From assembly GCF_964340395.1 (NCBI RefSeq), contig NC_135559.1, forward strand, positions 7,871,259-7,935,258: a stretch of 64,000 bases of DNA, in the 5' to 3' direction. This stretch comes from Glandiceps talaboti. Lineage: Eukaryota; Hemichordata; Enteropneusta; Spengelidae. Below the pieces are notes generated by a model. That model ran no database searches, was not told where the DNA came from, and worked only from the letters and a program-made list of their open reading frames with translations. This document shows, piece by piece, positions 12,055-24,200 of the stretch. The translations under genes were made by a program, and so were the position numbers. Position 1 is the first letter of the stretch; the number at the start of each line of letters is the position of its first letter.

Positions 12055-12961
12055 CGCACTTGCGCTCGACCAAGAAACACCAAATTGAATCTCTGTTTCA
12101 CCTCTAAGCGTTCTTTCAGTACATGGGTCTTAGTATACATGTATATTTATTAGATGAACACTAAAGTCATTATTTATCTGAAGGAAATAGACACTTAGGA
12201 GTCGTGAATATTTAATGTTTGCCTAATTTACTGCAAGAACCATACAGGTAAAAAGAGTTTGAATTTGTTGTTTCTTAGCAACGAAAATTATGGTGCGAAA
12301 TTATAAAAGGACTCTCCAGAACCAAAATTTGCAATGGGGAACATATCTTTATTTACTGCATGGAGTGATATTCCGCTTTAAAGGGCAAGTCTATGAGTAG
12401 ATATACACACAGCTTTAAAAGTATGTCTGAATACAAATCATTTAAATTTTCAAAATAAAATTTGTCTTTCTTGATCGATTTTACTTCGTGTGTATTTTTG
12501 CAGAACCTGGCAATCCGGGCCATGGTGCCCTCGATTCAGAGAGCAGATGACATCATCAATGGCGCGTCAACATGATATCATCAAATTTATCTCACTCGAC
12601 TACCTGCTGTACGATGACATGAGATAATTTCGTGGCGATTGGCGGTCGTTACCCTGTAAGATACGACGTGAAGTGCTACAGGTCTGAACGACACAAATCT
12701 CAGCTGTCTGGAGGTCGTTGACCAATGCCATTCCCTTAAATTAAGATTCCAGACTAGCACTTGAATTTAATATTTGTGGTTCAGCTCCCTGGCCGTACTT
12801 GTTACTCGGAGGGTAAACAACTTGATTTGAAATATTTTGCATAGTGTCAACAGTCTCAAACCAGTACATTGTATGTATGGCGTGTAATCAAGGCCAAAGG
12901 TCATATACGGTCAAATGATTCATGATTTATTAATACGGTCAAAATGAGCGTCAGCGAATGC

Positions 12962-12962
<1 letters not shown>

Positions 12963-13013
<51 letters not shown>

Positions 13014-13150
13014 ATCTGCTAAGACAGTGCTCTATACCGCAGTGGCAGAGCGCAATAGTATGTATGTATGTATGTATGTATGTATGTATGTATGTATGTA
13101 TGTATGTATGTATGTATGTATGTATGTATGTATGTGTGTGTGTATGTGTG

Positions 13151-13220
<70 letters not shown>
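12963..13220. repeat. TA - TATG - TA compound microsatellite
   Basis: TA tract 12963-13011, about 47 bp of unique sequence, TATG tract about 13058-13134, TGTA transition, then TA tract about 13155-13220. The paired TA tracts can fold into a long cruciform. Confidence 0.95.
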
Positions 13221-13281
13221 GGAATCAACTGGTCAAAACCAAGGGGTATACCAAATAATGGGGGTTGTCATTGTTGAGCTC

Positions 13282-13465
13282 TTTAAAGGGCCATGTTTCA
13301 ATCCTTGGTCATCACATTAGTGTTACCAGTTAATACGGAATACATATGATCATTCTTTTGTCCTGGGCCAACTTTTTTATAACTCTGCCAAACAATCTAG
13401 ATTTTAATCCTAATCCGAAGATTAATCATAATCCGAAGATTAATCATAATCCGAAGATTAATCAT
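13282..13465. mobile_element. TTTAAAGGGCC-family MITE copy
   Basis: Starts TTTAAAGGGCCATG and shares blocks (TTTCAATCC, ACATTAGTGTTA, GATCATTCTTTTGT, GGGCCAACTTTTT, CTCTGCCAAACAA, TAGATTTTAATCCTAATC) with sequences at 30419-30743, 24852-25003 and 52969-53050. Here the right end is replaced by three copies of an 18-bp repeat (TAATCCGAAGATTAATCA type). Confidence 0.6.
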
Positions 13466-15828
13466 ACTGGCACTCGGGCTGATATTGCCAGAAATTGTGT
13501 TTGTGAATTTGATAAAATGTATACTTTGAACGCAAAGTCTGCATTCGTGTATTTTAATGCTGGTACATGTTTTTTTTCTTCCTTAGTTCCGTTTGTCCCT
13601 GGGTGTCACAGTCACCCGCCCACATAATTCACCATGGACGCATTGTGCGTTTACTAATAGCTATGGTATTTAGTTTACGAGTGTACATGTTCTTCGCTTT
13701 CAAAACATGTTTGCCACCGATCGTAACAATTGCTACTTGTTTCTTTGTATGCAAATGACTATAAATTTACTCAGATTTATATGTGATGTCATTCCAAGTG
13801 TACAAAGGCATGACAAACACGTGAACTCTTAACAAACCAAACATATACGTATACGCTCAAACACAGCTTTTTGTGAGCTTTTTTTTCTATTTTTGTTGGA
13901 AGAGGGGTCACGGGTTAGGGTTCTTCATAATCAAATGAAAGTTATTACAAAGTTAGAACAAGGTGATCAATACTCGGACTAAAAGCAGGATGTTGTTGTT
14001 GGGTTTTTTTTTCGAACACCTTCTGTGTGACCCGGATGATGCTGTTTATAACCGTTCAAATTGTTTATTAGAGTGGTTAGGCCAACGTCATGTCATGGTC
14101 ATGCATACTTCTAAAAATCGATCCATATTGACGTTTTTTACTCAAAACTCATCGCCAGCGTCTATGACGTGTACAATGGTACATTAACATGACTCATCTT
14201 TGCGAGACCGCAACCTAGCTATTAAAAGCTTGAGGTATGACCCAAATTTGATAATGATATGCTCGCCTTCAAGGCTATAGTTTTAATGGCTTATTTAGTA
14301 CTTTAATATTCGAGTTTGGTGCTTGGTGGTTTACTTGCATCACAGCGGAGAAGCTGTTCTGTAGTCACTACACTAGTAGGCCTAGGTACGACACCGCGAT
14401 TCACACCAAAGTCGTCTGCAAGTAAAGTGGTTTGGTGACCCTTGAATGTACAAAATCTCTCCAAATGTCTATGCACTAATAGAGTTCATGTAAATAAATC
14501 ACTTCAACTATCGAAATGCAGGTGGACAGGCAATTTGTGTGGATGTGTGAAGGGCTGGGTGTGGGGAGTGGGTAGTTGTTTTTGTTGTTCAACGGTTTTT
14601 CAGGGGAGGGGCTTTCACACGTTACTAATGACACGTTGGTATATTGATTCATACCAAGAAGGAAGTGATTACAGTCTGACGTGTTACCTTATGACAACAC
14701 GTTTGTTTATCTATGGACAGTGGGATTTCTTATCCACTAGTACTGTCTTTATCAACATTGAAATGTCAAGGTCGTTTCACTTTCTTTTCGTGCTGTGACG
14801 TCACAGTCACTTGTGAACTACTATTCCATTCCAGGATGGTGATATTCTAGTCTAGGATGATCATAATACAAAATAATGACGTTATTATAGGTATTTACGA
14901 TATTCAAAATACGGGTACCATTACCGGTGACTGTTGTGGAATAAACAGTGTTACCCAACACAACAGTCACCGGTCATTTTATAGGTATTTACGTTATTAA
15001 AGGTATTACGATATTCAAAATACCGGTACCGTTAGTTACCGATGACTGTTGTGTTGTGTTGTGTTGTGTGTATTCCACGATACAAAATAATGACTTTATT
15101 ATAGGTATTTCCGATATTCAAAAAATACCGGTACCGTTACCAGTGACTGTTGTGTTTATTCCACAACAGTCACTGGTAATGGCACCTGTATTTTGAATAT
15201 CGGAAATACCTATAATAACGTCATCATTTTTGTATTATGATCATCCTAGACTAGAATATCACCATCCTGGAATGGAATATTAGCTCACACATGACTATGT
15301 GTGTGTGACTTCTTTGCATGCTATTTCGTCAAGTGACGTGTGTCATCGTTGGTTTTCGGTTTTAGAACACCCGTGAAAGCCCGGAGAAACTTGTGGTATT
15401 ATTTTTTGAAGTCAGACGCGTGGTACGCATTGTGCCATTATTATTTTGAAGAATGCTGAGTAAAACCCTTGTAAAAACCACGAGTGTATTTTACATCGTA
15501 TGTGTTACTGTGTGTGCAAACACTGTATGGACATACACCATTACTCAACTACAGTGCGACCTCACACCAAGAGCCAGACTTATCTTTCGTTTATATTGAT
15601 GACAATTTTACCAAATACGGCTCTTTTCGAAGAAGCTGGCCCAACTATCAAGATCAGTGAGCCTGATCACAAAGTTTCATGTTGAGATAGACACTAGAAA
15701 GATAACACATAAACATCACTTATACAGTGCCAACTCTTTAGTTAGTTAATGATATAAACAGTAACAGCATGCCCACCTTCACAATTACAGTAGACATGAG
15801 GTATAATTTCTTGGAAGTTCAAACAAAA
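13466..15828. other. Gene-free stretch
   Basis: No recognisable coding sequence. A 14-bp palindrome with a cAMP-response-type core (CTGTGACGTCACAG) is at 14793-14806, immediately left of the fold-back at 14822-15279. Confidence 0.6.
14822..15279. mobile_element. Fold-back element with internal tandem copies
   Basis: The outer arms (14822-14940 and about 15160-15279) are inverted copies over about 118 bp with only a few differences, starting TATTCCATTCCAGGATGG. Between them the inner part of the arm (ATAGGTATTTACGATATTC, GGTACCGTTACC, GTGACTGTTGTG) is repeated in both orientations. TA occurs just outside each end, compatible with a Tc1/mariner-type target, but a two-base duplication is weak evidence. 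No coding capacity. Confidence 0.8.
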
Positions 15829-15988
15829 TCAATGGTCAGAAACCATCTGAGCTGTTTCTTTCATACAGTTACTGTTGATATCATTAGCTAAATAAAGGGT
15901 CCACTGTGTATGTGATGTTTGTGTGTTATCTTTTATGTGTGTATCTGTAAACTTGGTGTGAACTATCAATTCAAGACGTGTGTATACA

Positions 15989-16054
15989 CACACACACACA
16001 CACACACACACATGCACACACACACACACATACACATACACACACACACACACA
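15989..16054. repeat. CA microsatellite
   Basis: CA repeat with a few T interruptions. Confidence 0.95.
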
Positions 16055-16079
16055 CGATGAGTATCCTGGGTTTTCCACG

Positions 16080-16345
16080 ACACATGACACAACACAAACC
16101 AACACAAAACAAGTGTAACACAACACAACCACACACAACACAACACAACACAATACACTATAACAGCACCTAACACAGCACAACACAACACAACACAACA
16201 CAACACAACACAACACAACACAACACAACACAGTATAACACAACACAACACAACACAACACAACACATAACAGCATAACACAGCACAACCACACATCCCA
16301 ACACACACTCATACACTCACACAACACAACGCAATGCAACACAGC
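16080..16345. repeat. ACACA pentamer microsatellite
   Basis: Long tract of CAACA/ACACA pentamers with interruptions, cleanest around 16176-16265. The minus-strand frames read VLCCVVLCCV and are not genes. Confidence 0.95.
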
Positions 16346-16559
16346 ACAGAACAACATAGCATAAATGAATACACACAACATCAATACAATTCATTCCATG
16401 GGACTGATTTATTACACAAGTTTGAATGATAAAATAATTACATAAGTACACATTTCTTAAACGTCTTACACAGAGAACTTCTAAACCTCCAGAAAATATT
16501 ACATCTTTGACAAAAAAATGTCTGTCTGTGTTATATATACCCCAAACAAAAAACAAAAG

Positions 16560-16592
16560 CAAATAATATTAATAATAATAATAATAATAATA
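16560..16592. repeat. AAT microsatellite
   Basis: AAT trinucleotide repeat, about ten units. Confidence 0.9.
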
Positions 16593-19319
16593 TTAATGAT
16601 AATTTGAACACCCTGATGTTGTTCCTCTTGATATCACTAATTAAGCAGCCCTATACATTAAACAAAATTGTAATAAACTTTATGAGTTTTGGCATAATCG
16701 CAAGATAATATTACTGAACAAAATACACAAACATTGGGCTCCAAAATATAACATATAAGTCTAGCAGTATGCACTATGACCAACCAATCTGCCTCTTGGT
16801 TACCATACACCTAAAGAAAATATGCGAGTATAACATTAATGATATTTTTTTATTTTTCTACTTTTTTGATAACTTTCTATCAAATTTTATGCATATGTAC
16901 ATATTTTTTTTCCATCAAAACTACAGGTTTTTTTTTAATTAGTATGTCACTACGCTTGTCTTTTCTTGTAAATACAATAAATTGTCAAACTGGACAAAAG
17001 TTGACATTTTTTAGTTTGCTTTTTTCAGGATTTGTTTAATTTGTGAAAGTAAATTTATGCTTAATTATGACCGTGCACACAAATATTAAAGCTATAATGT
17101 CTTCAAGAAAACTTTACAAATAAATGAACTTCAAGTGAGTGTTTTTCTCCAATTAAGATCTAGATCTAGCATGATTTGTGGTCGGTTGTTATGGTAGTTT
17201 GTAAGGTATGCTGTGCCGGGACGACCACACATATCAGTCACACACCCACACACACACCCCTCCAGAGGGGCAGTGAGGGCAGAACGACACAACAGATCTT
17301 ACAGTCTATGGTGCTATCTAGTCTCTTACTTTTGGAATGACTTGCTGGGTAAAGAAAAATTAAATATTTTGTTAATTAATGCCAAACTAAGGAGTCCTAT
17401 GTTTGTGTACAATTACTAATGTACACTGTGATCACGACAAAGACTCCTTAGCTTATTAGGCAATGGTAACTCTTTCAACTGGTATTTTTAAACCCTTTCA
17501 GTGTGGTTATCTCAAAAACTCATCCAATCAAACAAGGGAACCATTTCTAGAAACAGCAAAGAAAGCCTACAAAGTTTCCTTTTTGGAGACATTATAGCTG
17601 TAACATTTCTCAATGACAGCAGAATCTAAATCAGGCGTTTATAAACTATTTGAAGCTGCACAAGCCTGCCACCTGTGATACGCTATGAAGTAAGAAGATT
17701 ACACAGACTGTAAGAAATATAACTGTGTCTTCACTGTTGTATATGTAAGTATAGTAAATTGTCTGGTTTCCAGATGCATTGCATGAGACAATGTCATTTA
17801 CGTATGTCAATTTTTTATAGTTTTTTTCCTGTTTATTATATTTGAAATCTGATTTTCATCAAGAAATGATGGAAAGACAGACACACTGACCTCTGTGATT
17901 GATTTGATAAAAGAAAGACTAGAAATGATGCAAGATTTTTATGAATCAATCCAGAGGATGGTGAGGTGACTAATATCTGCCTAAGTAGTTTGTACAGAGC
18001 CCTCTGCATTTACTAAATACATGATGATGATGATGTATGGGGTGGCACGTGATGCATCTTTGAACTGGAAACAGGTAACTTCGATGTCGATAGAGAGATT
18101 TTATCTTAAATGTTAAACAGGGATCCCTGATAATAGTGTATGAAGGACTCAAGGATTTCACTGACAAAAAAAAAAAACAGTGATCACATACACTGTAAAG
18201 TTCCTCACCATACAAAATGGATGGTACAGAATGAAATTGAAAACGCCTGCCCATTTCACCTGTCTCCATTGAAAGAAGATCTCAGGACAAAACATGGGAG
18301 GAAAAAGCAACCTGGCTTCTCTAAACCTTACTAGCCCTGCTAGCTCTCTGGAGTATTAAAACAACTGAGTACAAGAGTTGACCTTGGTATATGAAATATA
18401 AAATCTACAATATGGCCTTTTTTCTAATTGGCAAACAAACCTCAACCAGCATACACAGTGCCCTGAACTTTCAGTTTACTGATTTGAAGTGCGCCCTCAA
18501 ACTACTGAACGGTACACTACAGATCTGAATGAATAGGAAGTGCGCCCTCAACCTAGAAAACTGTACAGAGCCGAATGACCATGAAATATGCATCTAAAAT
18601 CTACAAAACTGTACAAGTCTGTATGAATGAATATGAAATGGGTCCTCGGCTAGAATACTTATCATGGATCTGTATCAATAAACTAATTTCCTCTTAGAAT
18701 CGTCACAGATCGACAAAATGCATCACTTCACTTTTGTCTACACGAGATAATTCCACATTTTGCATATCAGCATGAAAATATACATTGCAAAAAGTATAAA
18801 CTGGTGAATAAAAGGTCGGTGTAAAAAGTTAACTTTTTTTTAAAACTGTTGACAAATTTACAGCCACACTACATTGTCTCTAGTGGTATGCATCAACATT
18901 CAAACAGAGAGATAATTTATGGTTCAAAAAAGCAGAAAACGTATTTTACAAGTCACATTATTATACAACATTGTTATTTATTAGTAAAAGGAAATGAAAT
19001 TTGAAAACGGGTTGTAAACAATGAAAAAGAAAATAAAGTCAGTTTGGATACGAGTAAAGATGTGACAGAAGTTGTAACTACATTTGTATCAGAAGGAGAT
19101 TGCTCTCCGCGATGGTTTGAAAATAGTCTAGATGCTACTGTGGAATCAAATCATCTCTGACCCCATCTAGCTGAATGAGAAAATTTATGCACCAAAAATT
19201 GTTCATGCAAATGAGTAAACTCCAACTGTTAGATTCATGTAAACAATGTATAAGTAGCATCCTGAGCTGACAAATATACCATATTTGGATATTGTGTAAC
19301 TACCCCAATAAACACTGAC

Positions 19320-19475
19320 ATATCATTGGGGAGAATTCTGTGATTGGTTAACGAAAACAAGATGTTAATGACTGTGACTGTAGCTGAATTTGGAATTTCA
19401 TCTCAGAACCTCATTGAGCTAGACATAAGAGAGATCTTGAGATTTGACGCCGCAGATAGCACTAGACTAGTTTGA
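19320..19475. repeat. Dispersed repeat copy (TTGAGCTAGAC/GATCTTGAGAT type)
   Basis: Contains GAGAATTCTGTGATTGG, GATGTTAATGACTGTG, then TTGAGCTAGACATAAGAGAG and ATCTTGAGAT. The last block recurs at 26212-26275 in intron 2 of the kinase. The first two recur inverted at about 58440-58560 in intron 3 of NKAP. Three partial copies of one unnamed repeat family. Confidence 0.6.
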
Positions 19476-19552
19476 AAATGACAGCAATTAGCCAAATCTC
19501 TAGACCTTTCATTTTGGTGGCTGATTGCTACAATTTGACTACTATTCAATAT

Positions 19553-19885
19553 TCTGGTAACTGAGCCGATGGTTTACTAAGATAGACCACAAACTAAAAC
19601 AACATATTGATACAACAGTGATAAGCTATTGAATGGATGTTGGTTTAATTATAGTCTCAGTAGGGCAGCTCTCTGAAAGCTAGTTCCATAAACTTTCAGT
19701 GTAGTGTTTCAGGACTTCCAATGTCTACACTATTTTGACCACAGTGTGATTACAATCACGCAACCGAGGAACCACTATCACCCACTTGTGTAATCTGCCA
19801 CATCGAAAAACAATAGTTTTAGTTTGTGTCTATCTCAAACCACTATTTTTCTATCTTAGTAAACCAAAGCCTCAATTGGCAGAGT
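19553..19885. mobile_element. Fold-back element carrying the GTTTTAGTTTGTGTCTATC end
   Basis: Left part GATGGTTTACTAAGATAG followed by CACAAACTAAAAC is inverted on the right as GTTTTAGTTTGTG, then CTATCTTAGTAAACC. The arms are about 55-70 bp with one small gap. The right arm continues into sequence similar to the 60-bp unit tandemly repeated at 43349-43720 and 59985-60240, so it may be a source element for those arrays. Confidence 0.6.
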
Positions 19886-20319
19886 AGTAACAGGGTTGGA
19901 CATTAATAGATTCACTCTCCTGTAGTAGTGTGTCCTCTCAAGCTTATTTGCATACTAATTACAACAATAATTTTATACATGATCTAAGGAGTAAAACGTT
20001 TTGAAAATGTTTCCAATCTCAAAATGATGCTAAACTTTTTGACTATGAGAAATAAAATGACAGGACTTTGGAACAATAAAACATTGTGCACATCACTGCT
20101 TATGACACATGAATTCCCCCCCCCCCAAAAAAAAAAAAAAAAAAAAAAAAACTGTGTAAAAGCAGTCAATGGTCACTTTCTATTTTAACTACCAATATTA
20201 TTTTGAGAATAGACAGCCTGTCATTATATTCATAAACAGTTCCATGCTTGATTCATTGGCAATTTGTGGCACTGGTAGGATAAGACTTGTAACCTTTGAC
20301 CTATTAGAAATTCACAACA

Positions 20320-20490
20320 TTGGTGGCAGCTGTGGGATAGAAACCCACAACAATGGTGGCAGCAGTGGAATAGAAACCCATGACATCAATTTGTGGGGAC
20401 CGGTTAGAAATTTACAATATTGGTGGCAGCAGCAGTGGGACAGAAACCATTGACAATGGTGGCAGCAGTGGGATAGAAACCCATGACAGT
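20320..20490. repeat. GGTGGCAGCAGTGGGATAG minisatellite
   Basis: About five degenerate copies of a roughly 33-bp unit (ACAATGGTGGCAGCAGTGGG, then ATAGAAACCCATG). A related single copy is at 22404-22430 in intron 6 of the kinase. Confidence 0.8.
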
Positions 20491-20764
20491 CGCACAAAGC
20501 CTTAGAGGGCACACTACATTGGTGTGAAACTTACATAAATTGTCAAACCCTGCCTATACTAATCCTTTGACTATACATGTACATCCAGTGTAGATAGGGG
20601 TTGATGTTTGTCATTGTGACGTAAAGCAACAAAATCTTCTGTTCCATTGATATCTACATTCAGAGTTGTGGTAGTAGGTGATGACAGCTAGTGAGATATA
20701 CTGCTACTGTGAACAGAACCATTCAAAAAGCAAAGCAAGTTATTTATATGACTTTTAAGTGTAT

Positions 20765-21180
20765 ATCTGTACTGTACTGTACTGTACTGTACTGTACTGT
20801 ACTGTATTGTACTGTACTGTACTGTATTGTACTGTACTGTACTGTACTGTACTTTTATGCAAACAAGTCTTATGGACCATTTGAATCTGTGTATATCTGT
20901 ACTATACTATATTATACTGTAATTTTATGCAAAATAGAATTTTTTTAAGTGTGTATATCTGTACTGTACTGTACTGTACTGTACTGTACTGTACTGTACT
21001 GTACTGCACTGCACTGCACTTTTAGGCAAACTAGTCTTATGGACCATTTGCGTCTGTGTATATCTGTACTATACTATATTATACTGTAATTTTATGCAAA
21101 AGTCTATACTGTACTGTATTGTACTGTAATGTATTGTATTGTATTGTACTGTACTTCACTGTAGTGTAGTGTAGTGCAGT
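20765..21180. repeat. TACTG pentamer repeats with duplicated spacer
   Basis: Runs of TACTG (20768-20852, 20962-21004) separated by two copies of an 85-bp spacer with CTTATGGACCATTTG and TATACTGTAATTTTATGC. The array reaches to within 25 bp of the stop codon of the kinase gene. Confidence 0.9.
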
Positions 21181-21201
21181 GTAGTGTTATGTAAAATACA
21201 C

Positions 21202-24200
21202 TCACTGTTTGAGTCTGTGTATGATTTGTTCCACCAATTTATCTGTGATTCCTGGACTTGATTCTTCTGCCAAATCAAATGCATTCCTCAGTTCATCAAT
21301 ACTTGCATTATGAGTACTGTGTTTCTCTTTTAGCTACAAAAAAAATACAGCAATCTTTCATTTTAATATTCACAGCTGTAAACGTCTGATTTCAAGGCAA
21401 TAAAAAACATTTAAAATTTGATAGGTAACAGTCTAATCTGTTTAATTATAGAGGTTAGGTCGTGCAATGCCCCACATTGACTGGAACTCTGTTTCTAGTA
21501 TTGATACATCTCCACATGACTTTCCTAGGAAGATCAGAGAGGCTATTAACACTACAGTCCCAAGATCAACAGAGGTGGGGTATCAGATTATCTAACATCT
21601 ATATTCAGCTGATCATACTGCCACCTAGTGGTCAAATGTAACTATTGAATTTGTCATTCTGATGAGGAGCATCCACCAAGACAGATAATACCACCATCTA
21701 GTGGTCAGCTGTCACTTACAATATGACTTCATAGTCATGTTGTCATGGTTACACTACTACCATTCAGGTTATTAGCCGTACATTTTTAATGTGCAATTAC
21801 CAGCTTGTTAATGCTAATCAGGACAACTTAAGCTTTGGATCTGAGGACTAAGCGGTATGACAGCTAACGACGCAATACAACAGCATAGTGTACAGACTAT
21901 GATCTACCAAGCTGATGAACGTATCTGGTCATACTTACCTTTGTAAGTAAAGGCACAAATAATGATTGTAATGACTCAGATTTAGGTTGTCTTGTTACCA
22001 CTGATGTAGGTTCTGCTACTTGATCTGCTTCTCCGTTAGGTTGGATTTTATTAGGTGAGAATGGCTGTATTTTCACTGTATCAAACTGCCATGCACCTAC
22101 ACCTTTATTACTACTATCACCACTATCAACTTCATTCCGGTCTCTGTAGTACAGCAAAAAAACAAACGATTATCACAGAGGCACTGACAGTAAAACTAAA
22201 TCTGGGGTTCCACTTATTTTGGATTCAGAGGCCAAATTGGCAAAGGCAGGACCCCGCCAGCTGTGTAGCAGTACCATTGGAGTAACAATAATCAACCAAT
22301 GCCCACATTTGTTTAAATTACTAAATTACTCCTCTTTCTCCCAAGGGGCATTTGTTTGTACAAAAGTACGTGTTTGGAGAAAGAGGATTAATATATATGG
22401 ATAGTGGTGGCAGCAGTGGGATAGCGACTCATAGTGACAACCCTTAGATCATGAGTATTTTCCAGCTGAATGAAGAAAAATATTGGAAAATAACATAATT
22501 ATACCAGTGCCAGTAATATCAAAGAAAAATTGAGGAAAGTAATGGCAAATTTTTGAATGTTTTGACTCATATTTCGAACACAGCAGAACCAGTGATGTAC
22601 ACATGTGTTGTTGTGATATAGAACGACCAGAGCATATACTTCATATATTTTTTGTTCAATTTGGCCCGTACATGGTATAATGATAAGTTATCACTTTGGT
22701 CACCCTATATTGATTTGAAATACCTACATGCTATCATCAGAGTCATCATCATCATCATCATCGTGTCCCTCTGCTTTCCATCTTTTATGTCTGTCTATCA
22801 ACTCTGTTAAGAAGGACGTCTTCTTTGCTTGCTTGATAAACTTGTGTTTTAAAAGTTCTTTGGCGGTAGGTCTCTGCAAGGTTGAATACAAGAATACAAT
22901 TATGAATAAATAAATGAATGATTGAATGAATGAATGAATGAATGAATGTATGTATGAATGAATGAACGAATGAAGGCATGAATGAGCAACTGAATGACTG
23001 AATGACATAAATGAATGATTGAATGAATGAATGAATGAAGGCATGAGTGAAGGCATGAATGAATGAACGAATGAAGGCATGAATGAGCAACTGAATGACT
23101 GAATGACATAAATGAATGAATGAATGAATGAATGAAGGCATGAGTGAAGGCATGAATGAGCAAATGAATGATTGAATGACTACATGAATGAATGAATGAA
23201 TGAATGAATAAATGAATGAATGAATGAATGAATGAATGAATGAATGAATGAATGAATGAATGGGCACATTCACCTAAGGGTTTGTTACTACTCGTCTAGC
23301 AACTCGTAGTGACAAGACCCCCTTAGGTGACTCATATTTTCTTCAGCTGAACAATGAAAAATACAGGGGGATAATATCTGCATACTTACATGCTTTGGAT
23401 CTTTATTTAGACAGGCTTCCACGAAGTCTTTAAATGCCCTGCTGTAATTACCATCCAGGGTTGGTGGGTTGTTTTTAGGTATGAGAAAAAGTACCCTCAT
23501 TGGATGTAAATCAGAATGGGGAGGTTCACCTCTAGCTAACTCTATTGCTGTGATACCAAGTGACCATATATCTGCCTGTAAGAGTAACATACAAACATAG
23601 GGGTAAGTAACTCTATAGTGGAATACAGAAATTCACTAAAGTGTAAACCTGAACCACCCCAGTAGTTGCAAGTGGGACATTTCTTTCATCAAATAACTGA
23701 TGATAAACCAACAATTGGTCAATTACTTTTAAAAAGATAATGTATAATATTAAGTAGTGGTAGTAGGTAGTGTAGTGGCAAGTTTAAATCTTGAGCAAAA
23801 GCTAGGTTTTGAATGTGTCACCAAGTTAAAACTGTACTGGTGACTGTAGTTGTAGTATCATTTTTTTATCAGACAACAATATATTCAATGAAAATTGTTC
23901 AAATACCAATAATTAGACATTATACATGCTAATCAGTGGTCGATATTATCTATCAACAGCACTGAAACAGGTTGAAATCGTGATCACCATTGAGGGCACT
24001 GATTTTTGGGCATGGACTCTTGGGATTTGATTGTGTATACAGCTACTAAAAAATATGTTGACCTACAGGTGATGAAATACTGTTCATGGTGTGTGATATT
24101 ACTAGTAAGTTAGACTGTAAGATACGTCACGCTGTGTCATTCCACCCTCACCGGCCTCCTCTCAGGGAGGGGTTGACCAATGTGTGAGGCCCCATCACAG

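Larger units (their letters stand above)
16408..21201 (-). other. 3' flank, possible long 3' UTR, of the STK25-like gene
   Basis: No coding exon was recognised here. On the minus strand, AATAAA signals are at 18977-18982 and 16408-16413. The 16.4-20.1 kb part has few microsatellites compared with both sides, which would fit transcribed sequence. Inside it lie a fold-back (19553-19885), a dispersed-repeat copy (about 19320-19475), a GGTGGCAGCAGTGGGATAG minisatellite (20320-20490) and TACTG pentamer repeats (20765-21180). The 3' end of the transcript is unresolved. Confidence 0.35.

Noticed and set aside
11721-12153. Frames of 77-139 residues
   Set aside because: TATG/TG microsatellite translation.
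12500-12630. Possible exon after TTTTTGCAG with a 40-codon frame
   Set aside because: Good acceptor-like sequence, but no partner exon, no known similarity and no donor in frame; possibly part of a repeat.
12944-13320. Frames of 69-120 residues
   Set aside because: TA and TATG repeats.
15829-16384. Cys/Val/Leu-rich minus-strand frames
   Set aside because: ACACA and CA repeats.
22724-23273. Minus-strand frames SFIHSFIHS
   Set aside because: GAAT repeat; only the 22728-22873 part in its own frame is a real exon.
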